Positions 12,450-27,500 are shown, counted from the first letter of the stretch. The stretch: DNA of 64,000 nt from Cichorium intybus (GCA_023525715.1 JAKNSD010000074.1:186001-250000), one strand, 5' to 3'. Notes: a model not told the origin generated them from the letters alone. A program made the numbers and translations.

Positions 12450-13632
12450 AATTTTTTTTTTTTTGGTAATATGTTTTTGTCATTTGTTGTCGTCTTTTGG
12501 TAATTTGATTTGTGGAATTTTGGGTATTTATGGTTTAGTTTTTGAGTCATGCACATTATTATCTTGCTGGATATGACATATAATGAGAAGTCTTTTGTTC
12601 TTAAATTCTACTTTTTTGAAAATAAGCATCGTCGAGAGAGTGGGACCACGTTACTACCACCTCGTCTGTTTTTTTGGCCAGGAATTGTATGCCATATTAA
12701 TTTTTTAAACAATTTAATTTAGATTAAACTAAAAAAATTCATTAATTGAAATAGAATAAAAATAGATAACAAGAGATTAAAAACTTATCATAAGTAGTTT
12801 TAAATTAAATATTGATAACGTTAAAAAGAACAATAAATCAATAATCATAATTAGTTTTAATAGTAAAATCTTTGAATTATTAATATAATATATTTAATAT
12901 AGTAATTTAAATATTTTGTTAAATTCAAATGCTAAATTAAAAATTTAAATTATCAAAATAGTATATTTAATTTGTTAATTTACATAAAATATTAAATTCA
13001 AAACCTAAATTAAAATATCAAATAAATTTAAAAATTAATTAAAAACTTATTTAAAAAAGTTCAAATACGTTAAACATAAAATTGAAATCGGAACATTAAA
13101 CTAACTTAAAGAACATGCAAAATCCTATTTTCATAATTATTGAAAATTTTTGAGAATAAGTTTTAAATCAACTAATAATAATAGTTAAATGTAATATAAA
13201 ATTACAAATTATATTATGTTATTGTACAAACAAACTACGGACAGAGATCATTAATGATGTGATTCCAATAAATGGTCATTATTATAATATCATCTAAAAT
13301 AATTATAATATTATATATGGTTTAGTATAATAGTTATTATTTCATGGTAAATATTAATACATAAAAGATGCATAAAATGCATCCTAACAACTTGTTAGGA
13401 AAAACTTATCTATTTTTTTTTAGTTTTATACATGTATAGAACAAACATACATATCGGATATTATATTTTAAACATTGGTTTTCTGTGCTATTTTCTTTTT
13501 TGTTATTGAACATAGAAAACGCTGCTTAATCTTTATCCATAATAGCAAATACATATAATTCCTACAATTTACGATAAAATGCAACATGAAACCTGATATT
13601 GCTATTGTGGAAGAAGAATCATTAAATAATTT
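12450..13632. other. RPL7 3' UTR and AT-rich intergenic DNA
   Basis: The first ~150 bases after the RPL7 stop probably contain the 3' UTR (T-rich, no sharp polyadenylation motif chosen). The rest is very AT-rich with no supported feature. Confidence 0.45.
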
Positions 13633-13770
13633 CACGTGCCACATAATATGGCAATTATACATTATTTTCTTTTTTGATTGGTACAATTATGCTCACAAAA
13701 TAATTCACCTGCCACATAATATGGCAATTATACATTATTTTCTTATGTGATTGGTACAATTATGCTCACA
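13633..13770. repeat. Two-copy tandem repeat, ~75-bp unit
   Basis: The block gccacataatatggcaatta followed by a tacattattttctt segment and ttggtacaattatgctcaca occurs at about 13634-13698 and again at about 13710-13772, with very few differences. It is a recent local tandem duplication in non-coding DNA. Confidence 0.8.
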
Positions 13771-15912
13771 GTAAATAGAGTGACTATTTACGTAATTATT
13801 TGAATAGTTGGAGGTGTAATGTGATATTTGTTTGTCCTCAATTACTACCATTATGATGATTTGTCCTCAATTGATGAATTTATACGTCACCAGAGATTAT
13901 TGGCATATTGTGGCCTAAAAAGAGGGTCCACTATGTAATAATGGTAAACTAAAACACATAATTGATTTATTAATTAAACTAATGATTTATGTACAGAAGA
14001 AGTACATAAAGGACGCTTAAGAACCCTTCTTGGTTTCTTTTCACAAATCTTGGAACTCTAATGTTGATTATTCTCCACTTTTTGTCGTTTGTGTAAATAC
14101 CGGTGTTTTGGTGTTATTGGGTATTAATTAGATATTTATTGGGTGTCCTAATGCCATGAACTGCCTCAAACCCTAAAAAAATTGTCCCTCGAAAGATGTA
14201 AGTCGATGGGAGGATTTGGGGTTTGATTTTTGTGGCTTGTAGCAAATCGATAGTGAAGCAAGGACTTTGACGAGTCAATATAGAGTTACGATCCCTTATT
14301 GTAAGTGAAATGGCATGCAAAAACATAACATGTGTTAAAGGTATGCAAAGCCTATGTTAGAACAATGATTTGGGGTTCAATGGTACAACTTTAAAAAATA
14401 GATGGTAAAGTAGTACATGTGTGACAAATACGAAGGGAATCGATGTTTTCCAACTCTAGGGGTAGTTTAACATGATTTCTAGTCATAAATAATATTCTTA
14501 TATGGTTCATTTGATCATTCGGTTATTGTGACCAAAACACTAATTCTTTGCACAATATGTCGTCTCATAGAATGATCACATTTTAATACTCATTAATGGT
14601 ATAAATAATATATACTAATACATTTGTTAACACACTTCTCAAACATCGAAATATCCATAATTCTAACCATGTGAACTTTTACTATTTTCAATCCAAATCA
14701 TGAGTATGAAACTATGTAATCTTTAACTATATAATCAAACCCCAAAATTGAGGTTCATGAGATCACCCGATGATTTTTAGTTTTAATTCATAACCTTTGA
14801 AATGAAACTATACAAATGAAAGAGTATAATTTTTTACCTTGATTTCTTAACTTAGATGGTAAAATCCCTTCGCATTCATGAGGGCTTGAGTTTGCCCTCT
14901 TCCAAGGTCTAAGAGTTTCAGAAAATGCTTCAAAACCAGCTTCGTGGCCTGGAGTTTATCCAAACTCCATAAACATAACCATAAGGGACCAAACTCACCA
15001 TAATCAAGCTTTAACTCCTAGACCTAGATGAAATAAGCACTAAACAGAAGGCTAAAATACTTACAATGGTCCAAGAGCTGAAGAACAAGTCGAATCCAGT
15101 TTGAATAAGGCTCCTTGACACCAACACTCTTCTTCTTCTCCCCTAAGCAACCTTCACAATCCAAGAAATGGAGCTAGAACACCAAGAGAAAGGTTACACA
15201 CGAGCTAGGGTTCTTCTGGGACTTTGAGGCTGATAAGAGAGACAACCATAGGGTTTAGAGCTCCTAAAATAGGGCTTAAAGCCCAAAACCTAGGGTTTTG
15301 CACTTGCAGCGCGTCACGCCGCTAAGCATGGCCGATAGCGCCACTATGAGCCATACTCTGCATGCAGACTTAAACCCTCCTTCGCATCGCTACCCCCTTT
15401 AGGGATAGCATTGTGAAGTCCCTCTTTTCCAAAATAACTATGATTTTAATTCTTTAACCTTTAGAAATAATACATGGGACACATGTCTTACAACATGGAT
15501 GATCAACTAAAATACAAGACACTTCCCTACATGCGTGCCAATAAGGGCTTATATAGGCGTATGCCGAAATGATGTCAGGAAAGCAATTAGTTTTTATACA
15601 CGATCGACTAAAACGAAAAATAAATATGTGCAATGAAGAATAAACCTGAGGCTTATTGTCAATCACATGAGTAAAACGAAAGGAGTTAAAGAAAAACGAT
15701 CAATGCATACCCAACAAAAACGTCTTTTCCAATTATTAATTGAGTCAGAAAGATTGTCAATGAGCGAGAAATGACGACTATAAAAAGTAAAACAATCAGA
15801 GCACTTGCTTATTTGGTAGAAATATCGAAACAATGAAATATCCAACTTACCATGATAGGTAACACAAAACAGCTCGAATAATACTATCTTAGTAACTGCA
15901 TTAGGTCACAGT
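13771..15912. other. Intergenic DNA, possible decayed retroelement LTR
   Basis: No coding region is supported. The stretch around 15060-15400 has features often seen in plant Ty3 LTRs read on the minus strand: a pyrimidine-rich leader-like segment, a gggctttaagccc-like region, and a GC-rich cgcgtcacgccgc segment. Its ends could not be found, so it is not annotated as an element. Confidence 0.35.
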
Positions 15913-16347
15913 TGTCACACCCCGATCCTTGACGGAATCGATCAAGGCGTGATACATTGTTCAAAGTCTCATGACAACTATGTTATAATATGATTAGATT
16001 CAATTAAGTACTAAGTATGCAAACAAGATCCACAACATAAAATACAAATCCAAATACAACAACATTTATTACATCAAATTTAAATAGTCTTGTGGGTTTC
16101 TAAGGTACACACTACTTTTCATCAACTTCATTCTTCAAATCTGCATCATGGGTAAAAACAGGTCAACTACGAGAGTTGGTGAGTAATCTAGTTTTATTAA
16201 AGAAAATTGTGAGTTTGAATAATTTGAAATTTGTTTTCTTTTGAAGTTGGCAAACAACTGTTATTGAGATAACAGTTTATAAATCAAAAATTGATTTAAC
16301 AAATGATAACAACAACAATAAGTCCTCACCCTATATATACATATATA

Positions 16348-16352
<5 letters not shown>

Positions 16353-16442
<90 letters not shown>
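16353..16442. repeat. (TA)n microsatellite in the truncated LTR
   Basis: About 45 TA dinucleotides, at the same LTR position as the tract in the partner LTR that received the hAT-like insertion. Confidence 0.95.
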
Positions 16443-16445
<3 letters not shown>

Positions 16446-17445
16446 ATGGAGCATCTAATCATCATACACACTCAACCACGTGCAATCAATCACCTTAGCG
16501 TCCCAAGGCGGGGTGGTCAACCCAATAGCGCTATTATTGTCCATAACGTACCTCAAGAATACGGGCATAGTCATGGAGATTAGACTAAAAATGGTAATGC
16601 ACTACAAGTACATGTAGCATAAACAAACAATAATTATACAAATAATGATTCAAGTATAAATGTCCCAACAATGTCTCAATTGTGATAAAATAATAAAATG
16701 AAGTTGGAACATATTAAAACCACATGATACACCCCAAAAGTATTGAAAATTATAAAATATGGGGTAGATTACTCACATTAGTCCAATAAGGAATGCGCGT
16801 GTCGTACGATGGAATATCGACTTTTATGGATTTCACATGTTTTTCCCACTTCAACGCCCATTAGGGAACTTAATAGTCCAATGAGTTGGCCATTTTGGAG
16901 TGTATCCTTTCGGATACGTTTGATAAGGTCGGGTAGTTTGATGGCTCAAAAGTAATGTGAATGACGCGCTTTGGCCTATAGGTTTGGGAACTCTCGCCTT
17001 TGGTCCCCAGGTAAGCAAACTGGTCCCTCGGTTGATTGGGATGTATACGAATGCTTGCCTAGTGAGGACTTTCGGACTACCGGCACCTCCCCCTTCCAGT
17101 TACTACGCGTCCATTACTTTGATCCTACTCAACTAGAGTGGATGACTTTTAATTTCCTATGAGCTCTAAGGAATATATATGTATATAAATTTTTATTTTG
17201 AAACCATTTGAGTATGTGTGTGATTTTAAGAGAAAGAGGAGAAAATTCACAATTGTATTCACACATATAAGTGTCGGGAATAATACGTAAGCACATAAGG
17301 GAGCAATTAGCACACAAAGGTATTCCTAGGATTTTCTAAGTGCGAATTGCATGCAGTTGTGTGTGCATTTTATAAACTAGCATACGAGAGGACCCTAGAG
17401 GCTATAGACTAGGTCAAGGCAATTAACCTAATTCCCTATAGTCAA

Positions 17446-17460
17446 GGGCTCTGATACCAA
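17446..17460 (-). other. Primer binding site, tRNA-Met type
   Basis: On the minus strand this reads TTGGTATCAGAGCCC, complementary to the 3' end of initiator methionine tRNA. It starts two bases after the LTR end TGTGACA. It fixes the orientation of the 15913-21798 retrotransposon. Confidence 0.9.
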
Positions 17461-17895
17461 TCTGTCACACCCCGATCCTTGGCGGAATCGATCAAGGCGT
17501 GATACATTGTTCAAAGTCTCATGACAACTATGTTATAATATGATTAGATTCAATTAAGTACTAAGTATGCAAACAAGATCCACAACATACAAATACAAAT
17601 CCAAATACAACAACATTTATTACATCAAATTTAAATAGTCTTGTGGGTTTCTAAGGTACACCCTACTTTTCATCAACTTCATTCTTCAAATCTGCATCAT
17701 GGGTAAAAACAGGTCAACTACGAGAGTTGGTGAGTAATCTAGTTTTATTAAAGAAAATTGTGAGTTTGAATAATTTGAAATTTGTTTTCTTTTGAAGTTG
17801 GCAAGCAACTATTATTGAGATAACAGTTTATAAATCAAAAATTGATTAACAAATGATAACAACAACAATAAGTCCTCACCCTATATATACGTATA

Positions 17896-19490
<1,595 letters not shown>

Positions 19491-19573
<83 letters not shown>
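19491..19573. repeat. (TA)n microsatellite, right half
   Basis: Continuation of the TA tract at 17896-18002 on the far side of the hAT-like insertion. It is followed by ggatggagcatctaatca, shared with the other LTR. Confidence 0.95.
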
Positions 19574-19575
<2 letters not shown>

Positions 19576-21803
19576 ATGGAGCATCTAATCATCATACACA
19601 CTCAACCACGTGCAATCAATCACCTTAGCGTCCCAAGGCGGGGTGGTCAACCCAATAGCGCTATTATTGTCCATAACGTACCTCAAGATACGGGCATAGT
19701 CATGGAGATTAGACTAAAAATGGTAATGCACTACAAGTACATGTAGCGTAAACAAACAATAATTATACAAATAATGATTCAAGTATAAATGTCCCAACAA
19801 TGTCTCAATTGTGATAAAATAATAAAATGAAGTTGGAACATATTAAATCCACATGATACACCCCAAAAGTATTGAAAATTATAAAATATGGGGTAGATTA
19901 CTCACATTAGTCCAATAAGGAATGCGCGTGTCGTACGATAGACGGCTCGAGTCAAAATATCGTAGAACCTAATATAATTAATAGTTTTGGCTTAGGAATC
20001 GATAAACGAGAATATAGTATTAATAAAAATAATTAGACACATATTCTTATATTAGATGAATTAACAATAATCCAAATTTTGTTTTGAATATTAATGTATT
20101 CATATGTTAAATGAATTTTAAATTGAATTAATTACTTTGCTTAATTAATTTATATTTTCACTTTAGGCAAGATTTTAATAATTTCTTATTAAAATAATAA
20201 CTAGTCAAATTATAAGTATTTACAGATTTTATATATTATAAACAATTATTTATATGAAATAATCATTAAAAATGCACTTTTACATGCTTAGATATTTAGG
20301 AAAATGGTTTTAAATACTAAACAGTAATGAAACATTCTGAAATTATCAGAAAATCATTATTTCATAAAATAGTAATTACTGTAAAAGTTTTATATTTTTT
20401 TAACTGCTTTAGTATTTATTTAGTATTCTAATAATTAAACCACAACAAATTTCAGGAAAAATAATAAACTATTCCCAACAATTCTGGAAAATTAACCATA
20501 GTTTTCTAACATTATATTGAGCCTACTGTAAATATTTTGGATATTTTGGACTATGGGAAGTATTTCTTATGTTTTTCATTATTAACTAATCAATAAAATC
20601 ATAAATAATAGGAAAATATTAATAGAAATTCATTAGACTTTTTATTTATGATTAACATGTTATATATGATATTCTGATAAGGTTTTATTTTGGACATGTG
20701 TAGCTATTTATTATCAATTTATACCATTAAATAATCATTAAATCAGGAAAAATAAGCAAACATTCTTACAAAAATCTGTAAATTTTGTCATGGAGTCTTT
20801 ACAATGTTAATAAGGTTCGAAAAATATAAAATCTAGTTTTTAACATACATAACTAAATTTTGCAATTTATTTATCTACAACAAAATAAAATACACAATAA
20901 GCATCAAACAGTAATATAAATGCATAAAACTTTGTAAATACACTTTACGCAATATATGGGTTGTTCCAAAAGTTTCTCAGAATTTATTGACTGAAAAAGT
21001 ATTTTATGTGAATTATTGCCCTATTTTATTGCAATAATTATAGTAATTCAATAAAAATAAGTTATCTTCTGAAAATTTCCAGAACTTCTTATTTTATTGA
21101 TGGGATCCTTAGTAAAATCAGGTTTATGCATAAAATGAGTTTTAGATAGTTTGGTGGATTTAATTTGTTTCATTCATGAATTTGAGACTTTTAACAACAT
21201 ACCTTGAAGAATGCTTCAAGAGGGATGAAGATTTGAGTATATTGGAGTGTTCTTGGCTGAAATATGAAGATTTCTAGGAGGAATTTCGAGATTGAGAGTG
21301 AGAGAAAGAATAGATATGGTTTGAGTGGTGATGAGAATAATGTGTTGGGAGAAAAATGAAAGGAAAGATGATGGGAGGTGTGAGTGGGAGACAATGGGAA
21401 TAAACTTTTACTTTTGGTGGTCTTCATAATTCCCCACTAACACAAGCATCTTAAGAGTTTTATAAAATTTAATGTAGTGTTTATAAAAATAGAGTTTTGT
21501 AAAAAATAGGTTATTATTTGATTATAACAATCTACTTTGATTTGAAGTTTAATTATAGCATTCAAGTTTGATTTTTTTAATTTAATTAGAGCATCATACT
21601 TTGATTTGATTTTAATATGGTATCATAATTTAATTTGATTATAGTTATAACGTTATACTATGATATATTGCTATTAACGTCAATTTATATCGTAGTGTAA
21701 GGGTTTTGATCCTATTAGCGTCAAGAAATCTCGAGTAGGGTTTATTAAATTTCCAATTGGGTTGGGTTGACCCGAATCCTTTTTAGGCGGATGTCACAAC
21801 AGT

Positions 21804-22545
21804 TGTGTCTAAGTGGTATCCATAATATTCGACAATACTCCAAAAAAAGGACTTGGAGGAATTTGTAGTCCGTATTTGAAAATTTTCAAGTAGAATCTGA
21901 TATTACCAGAAGGAGGAGTGGCGATATTTGACAAAGAAAGAGGAATGGTGAACTTACAGTTGGATGACATGTGATAGTCGGCAGAATACCGACTTAGCAA
22001 GTAGGGATTTATTTAGACGTTCAGTTAAATCGTTTTTTTAACATTTCTAAATTAACCGTAACCAAACCAATTAAGGTTCGGTTAAATCGGTTTCGGTTGA
22101 TTCAGTTTTGTTTATCGGTTAAACCAAATAAAAAAACAAGTTCATTATAAGGTACCAAGACTTGGCAAAAAATTGAATTGTGTCCAAACCTATGTTTAAC
22201 TGATTTAAAAATGTTGTTTTTTCCATTTAGAGGCCGGTGGATTTCCACTACTCATTGATGTTTTCCTTAAGCTTCTTTTTTATAGGTGAAGTCTCCACAT
22301 TTTATTTTATGCATCGATGTGGGATACCAAAAAAAATTACTTGATTGCTTATTTAGTTTAACCAGGCTAATAAAAATTTAACCAAAACCAAACCAAATAA
22401 GATCATGCTTATTCGGTTAACTAAACCAAACAACCCAAACGTCATTGCGTTCGATTTCAATTTTTTCTCACACCCCTATTAGCAAGTACTTGTCAACCTC
22501 AGGTTTCACTTCTGATATTTTCGTACCCATGTGAAAACAAGAACT
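21804..22545 (-). pseudogene. Transposase_28-like (putative gypsy-type) ORF fragment, split by a MITE
   Basis: Reading the minus strand and skipping the hAT MITE at 22002-22478 gives a continuous frame through EVDKYLLSRYSADYH, then PPSGNIRFYLKIFKYGLQIP and PFFGVLSNI. The pattern PPSG.I.FY...F..GL..P..PF is the hallmark of the plant Transposase_28 / putative gypsy-type transposon domain. It aligns with a second fragment at 48475-48744 (PPSAKIRLYMKYFDVGLRLP). Only part of the domain remains and there is no linked pol. It is a degenerate remnant of an element-borne ORF. The family assignment is from memory of the motif, not a search. Confidence 0.55.
22002..22478. mobile_element. hAT-type MITE with 8-bp target duplication
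   Basis: The 477-bp insert begins TAGGGATTTATTTAGACG and its other end, reverse-complemented, begins TAGGGGTGTGAGAAAAAAT. Subterminal ggtt/aacc-rich blocks (cggttaaatcggtttcggtt and its inverse taaccaaaaccaaaccaa) form a large fold-back. TTAGCAAG flanks both sides (21994-22001 and 22479-22486). The 8-bp duplication and the TAGGG terminus fit the hAT superfamily. It interrupts the Transposase_28-like remnant. Confidence 0.85.
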
Positions 22546-22554
22546 GCATATGTG

Positions 22555-22593
<39 letters not shown>

Positions 22594-22615
22594 ACGAGAG
22601 AGGAGTCGAAACAAC

Positions 22616-24547
22616 ATGATTTACCAGAGAGAACGAGAGAGGAGTCGAAGAGTCGAAGTCGATGATGGGTGGACAACGGTTAGCAGCCGCAGGAAAGGGA
22701 GGTCTTCGCAAGTGAAGGGTGATGCAGCGAATGAGATGGATGGAGTTGCTACGACATTTTATGTTTCTAATTTACCAGAGGGATGTAATGCTTCGATGAT
22801 CTGGAAGGCGCTTCAGCCATTGGGTTGCCTGGTGGACTTCTACTTGGCTCAAAAAAGAGACTATTCAGGTCTGCGTTTTGGTTTTGCCAGGTTCATTAAA
22901 GTGGCAGATGTGGGTTTTCTAGAGAAAGATTTAGGCAAGTTAAGGATCGAGGGCAGATGCTTGGTCGTTCATGTTTCAAGATTCAAGAGGAGATCAATCG
23001 ACCAGGTTAAGGCGGGTCAAGTTCCAGCGATGGAGAGACGCATGCCGGTTGGAGGTGATTTCCGGAATTCTGCGAGAGGATCTAAATCACACTCGGAGGT
23101 CGTATCAGGTAAGTCTTGGGTTCCGGTTTCTAATGTGGGAGCTTCGCTCTCCACCTCTGCTCCTGGTAAAGCTTGCATCAGAATGTCGGATGCTATTATT
23201 CCTAGTTCTTTTCGGGGGTTTGAAGGTTGCCTGGTGGGGGAAGCAAAATACATTGAGCTGTTAGAAAACTTCTTTAGTATTTTCAGCGCCTCGGATCTTG
23301 TTGACTGTTCTATAAAGTATTTAGGAGGTTTAAATGTCCTTATTGATTTTAGTAGAAAAGGAGTTGCAGAAGCTTTCTTATTAGATCATGCAGAAGGTTG
23401 GCGTAAATGGTTTTCTTGGCTGAAATTCTGGGATGAGTCGTTCTTTCAATCACAGAGGATCGTGTGGATTAAGGTTAGTGGGTTGCCTGTTCAGTTTTGG
23501 GATAAGGTATTTTTTGATGTAGTTGCAGAACGTTTTGGGAGAGTGCTCATCCCATTTGAAGGTTCGAAGCAGTCGAACAATGTCTCGTTTGGTCGATTGT
23601 GTATATTAGCGAAACAAGATTCGATTATTAATGAATGTATTGAGGTATGCTGGAAGAAGTACTCCTGTTTTGTGAGAATTCAAGAAGACAATTGTGAGTG
23701 GTCTCCTCCTCGCTTACACCTCCAGTCGGATTCCGACTCGGAGGATGATTCTATAAGTGAATTTATGGGAAATGAGGGAGAGAACAAAGAAGAAGAGGAA
23801 GCAGATGTCGTCCTGGTAGAAGATTCAGCGAAGGTGTTAGAACCAGAGATTAACAGGTGTATCGGTACGGAGGAGAAAGAGGGCAGTAACGACAGAGAAG
23901 ACGCGTCGGTGAACCTAGAAAAACTCGAAAATAAGTCGGCGAAAGTTGTTGAGATGGGAGATGACGCTTCGAGTTCTGGCAATTTTTCTCTCAACAGGCA
24001 CGTGCAAGACAACAACATTAATTTAAAAGCGGGGGTTGATTTGGAACAACATTTGGGCTCTTTTGCAGATGGGCCGTCTGGGCCAAGGAGGAGCTCGGAT
24101 TTTAAGTTAGGAGGAGAGAAGACTTATGCTGTCCATGACAGTAGTGGTTCTGACCCACTTAACGAGTCTAAGGAGATACCAGATCTTAATGAAAGCGCTT
24201 GTCCCTCCATAAGCGTAAATTCAGAGTCGACTTCTATTTCTAATTCAAATCGCTTATTTTCTAAAAAGGGCAAGATGGTGTTGAAGCAAGGGGCTCTCTC
24301 GATGAAATTAAAAGACGTAATCAGAAATTCTAGCAAAGGGAGACAGAAAGCTAAGAGAAGATTGGAGAACCTGTCGACTTCGAGAAACTGCAGGGGTAAC
24401 TCCAGTCCGTGTGATTCCTTGAATTCAACGTCGTTGGAGGTTGAAAAAACTATGGCGATTGGAAGAGATGTGGGTTTTCAACTGGAGAATTCTCAAGCGG
24501 ATCTGAGAAACATCATTGAAGGAGAAGGTGCTTTCAAAAAATCTTAA
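22616..24547 (+). CDS. LINE ORF1 protein, RNA-binding RRM type
   Basis: 643 residues, intact. ORF1 proteins of L1 elements coat the element RNA and act as chaperones in the ribonucleoprotein. An RRM lies at about residues 44-122, with RNP2-like FYVSNL and RNP1-like RFGFARF. A second folded region at about 205-370 (DCSIKYLGGLNVLIDF, then RIVWIKVSGLPVQFWD) resembles the DUF4283-like segment common in plant LINE ORF1s. The remainder is acidic and Ser-rich (SDSEDDSISE near 377) and ends in a Lys/Arg-rich stretch (KGRQKAKRRLEN). No CCHC zinc knuckle is visible. The stop codon overlaps the ORF2 start as TAATG. The start follows the (GA)n leader and is the first ATG. Confidence 0.9.
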   Translation: MIYQRERERSRRVEVDDGWTTVSSRRKGRSSQVKGDAANEMDGVATTFYVSNLPEGCNASMIWKALQPLGCLVDFYLAQKRDYSGLRFGFARFIKVADVGFLEKDLGKLRIEGRCLVVHVSRFKRRSIDQVKAGQVPAMERRMPVGGDFRNSARGSKSHSEVVSGKSWVPVSNVGASLSTSAPGKACIRMSDAIIPSSFRGFEGCLVGEAKYIELLENFFSIFSASDLVDCSIKYLGGLNVLIDFSRKGVAEAFLLDHAEGWRKWFSWLKFWDESFFQSQRIVWIKVSGLPVQFWDKVFFDVVAERFGRVLIPFEGSKQSNNVSFGRLCILAKQDSIINECIEVCWKKYSCFVRIQEDNCEWSPPRLHLQSDSDSEDDSISEFMGNEGENKEEEEADVVLVEDSAKVLEPEINRCIGTEEKEGSNDREDASVNLEKLENKSAKVVEMGDDASSSGNFSLNRHVQDNNINLKAGVDLEQHLGSFADGPSGPRRSSDFKLGGEKTYAVHDSSGSDPLNESKEIPDLNESACPSISVNSESTSISNSNRLFSKKGKMVLKQGALSMKLKDVIRNSSKGRQKAKRRLENLSTSRNCRGNSSPCDSLNSTSLEVEKTMAIGRDVGFQLENSQADLRNIIEGEGAFKKS

Positions 24548-27500
24548 TGAATTGCTTATCAATTAATCTTCGTGGGGCTGGTAGCGTCCTCAAGGCGGAT
24601 TGGATCAGGGGTATAAAGGTCAGGTTTCAAATAAACTTTCTATGTGCTCAAGAAACCCAAATTGGAGATGCTAGTGGCATTAATTTTGACAGTTTCTAGG
24701 ATTCGTCTGATTTTAGTTTTGTTGCTACTGATTCGGTCGGTAGATCAGGAGGTCTCTTTTGTATTTGGAACCCGAACTGGTTTCAAATGGTGAATTCGGT
24801 CAAGCATACAAACTTCATTCTTATTTCTGGTAAAATCAAAGGTTACGAGACAACTCTTAATATTGTAAACGTGTATGCTCCGGTGGATGACGGTGATAGA
24901 TTGAATTTATGGATTACGCTCAGATATTTAAGGTCTTCCTTGGATGGCTGTTGGTTGTTTATGGGTGACTTTAATGAGGTGCGGGATAAAAGTGAACGTC
25001 AGTCGCAGGGGGGTTCTTTGAAATGTATTGAAGATTTTAATTCTTTTATAAGGGACTGTAGACTGCTGGAGTTCAGAATGGGGGGCCGGAAGTATACTTG
25101 GATGAGTGATGACGGGCTGAGGTTGAGCAAGTTAGATCGATTCTTGGCTTGTAATGATTTTCATCTCTTGTGGGGGAAGGCGGGTGGCGTCAATTCTGCC
25201 TCTTAAATATTCTGATCACTGCCCTATTATTCTCATTGTTGATAAACGAGATTTTGGACCTCGACCGTTTAGATTCTTTAATTCGTGGCTCAAATTGAAA
25301 GGGATTGATGTGGTGGTTTGAGTGAGTTGGGTCAGGTCTTCCCCGTCTGGGACGGCTGATCGGAGGCTGTTAGAGAAATTCAAAGAGGTTAAAGAGAGCT
25401 TAAAAACCTGGAGGTTGGATATCAAGGCCAAGGAGGTGGCAGATCTCTCTCACCTATCGGCTAGAGTAGAAGAGCTGGAGTATTTGGCAGAAGGGAGAGG
25501 GCTGTTGGATTTAGAAAGGAAGGAAAGACAAGAAGGAAAGAAAAGAATTGCTGAGATTGAATATGCTAAAAGACGGGATCTTAGGCAAAAGGCGAGGGCT
25601 AAATGGAATGTTGACGGAGATGAGAACTCCAAGTTTTTTCATGCTTTTGTAAATAAAAATATTAAAAGAAATGGTCTTCTTGGGATAAGTGTGGGGGGCG
25701 AATGGGTCACGGATCCGAAGGTGCTTAGAGATGCGGCTTTTGACTTCTTCTCTTCCAAATTTAAGGAACCGTGCAGCAAAAGGCCTTTGCTTGTCAGTGA
25801 CAAATTTAGAAAGCTTTCTTCTTGGGACAGTGACTTCTTGACAAATCCGTTTCTTGAAGATGAGATTAGAGATGCGGTGTGGATTTGTAGTGGGGATAAG
25901 GCCCCAGGGCCGGACGGGTTTACTTTCAACTTCTGGAAGAAATATTGGGAGCTTATAAAAGTTGATGTTATATCGCTCGCGAAGGATTTTGAGTTATCGG
26001 GTTCCATTGCTAAAGGATGTAATTCATCCTTTATATCTCTCATCCCCAAGGTCTCGGATCCTATGACTTTGAAAGAGTATAGACCCATTAACCTTATTGG
26101 GTGTATGTACAAAGTGCTCTCGAAGGTGTTGGCGAATAGATTAAAAAAGGTGCTTAACAAAATTATTAGCTCGTCTCAAACGGCGTATGTGGAAGGTAGA
26201 AGTATATTGGACAGCCCACTTATTCTTAACGAGATCATCTCTTGGGCTAAAAAGCACAAGAATCAATTGTTAATATTCAAAGTTGACTTTGATAAAGCTT
26301 TTGATTCTCTAAGTTGGGATTTCTTGAATTCGGTGATGGAACAAATAAACTTTGGGTGGAAATGGAGAAGATGGATTTTGGGGTGTCTTTCCTCGGGGCG
26401 AGCCTCGGTTCTTGTAAACGGCTCTCCCACAAATGAATTTGTTTTCTCTAGAGGGGTTAGGCAAGGCGATCCGTTGGCTCCTTTTCTTTTTATCATCGCC
26501 ATGGAAGGTCTTAGAGTTTGCATTGAGAAGGCTTGTGACTTGCACTACTTTCGTGGGTTGTCGTTTCCTTCACATGACTTCATCTTATCTCATCTTATGT
26601 ATGTCGATGATGTCACGTTCATTGGTGAATGGTCGGAGATCAATTTGATCAATCTTAATAGATTACTTAGATGCTTCTTCCTCGCCTCCGGGCTTAGCAT
26701 AAATTTGGTTAAAAGCAAGGTGTATGGCATTGGAGTTGTTGATCATGAGGTGGCTCGCTTTGCTAGTCTCTTGAATTGTGAACCCGCTTCCCTTCCCTTC
26801 ACTTATTTGGGTCTTCCGGTTGGTGCTAACATGAGGTTATTCAAAAATTGGAGACCGGTTATTGAGAAATTCAACAATCGGCTCTCGGCGTGGAAGGCGA
26901 GAAATATCTCATTTGGTGGTAGACTTACTCTTGTCAATTCGGTTTTGAGTAGTATCCCGCTTTATTATTTTTCGCTTTTCAAAGCCCCTCGTAAGGTGAT
27001 TGATAAGCTTGAAGGCATAAGACGGAGGTTTCTTTGGGGGGGCTCGTTGGAGGAGAAAAATATCAATTGGGTTGCTTGGGATGTTGTAACCAAACCAAAA
27101 GCTCTTGGGGGGCTTGGCGTTAGTAGTCTCGCCATGGCTAACTTAGCGCTTCTCGCTAAGTGGTGGTGGAGGCTTAGAGTGGAGGTTAACTCTTTTTGGA
27201 TGTCTTGTATCAAAGCGTGTCACAAGATCAATCTTGTGGATGGGGAGCCGATTGCCAAAAGATCTCTAAAAGGTGCTTGGTTCGAAATTTCTTGCCTTCC
27301 TATTGATTTTAGCATTTATGGTGTCGATCTATTCTCTTTGTTCTCGAGAAAGCTTGGCGACGGTAGTAGTACTCATTTTTGGAAAGATGTGTGGGTTGGA
27401 GATTTGAAGTTAAAAGATTATTTTCCCAATATCTATTCGGTGGATTCTTGCAAAGATTGTCTTGTTTGTGATAGAATTTCCTTGTACTCGAATAATAAGG

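Noticed and set aside
13771..15912. Decayed Ty3 LTR near 15.0-15.4 kb
   Set aside because: The resemblance is compositional only; ends and target duplication are missing.
23017..24336. Long minus-strand ORFs opposite LINE ORF1
   Set aside because: They are shadows of the plus-strand ORF1, which has RRM motifs and codon-like structure.
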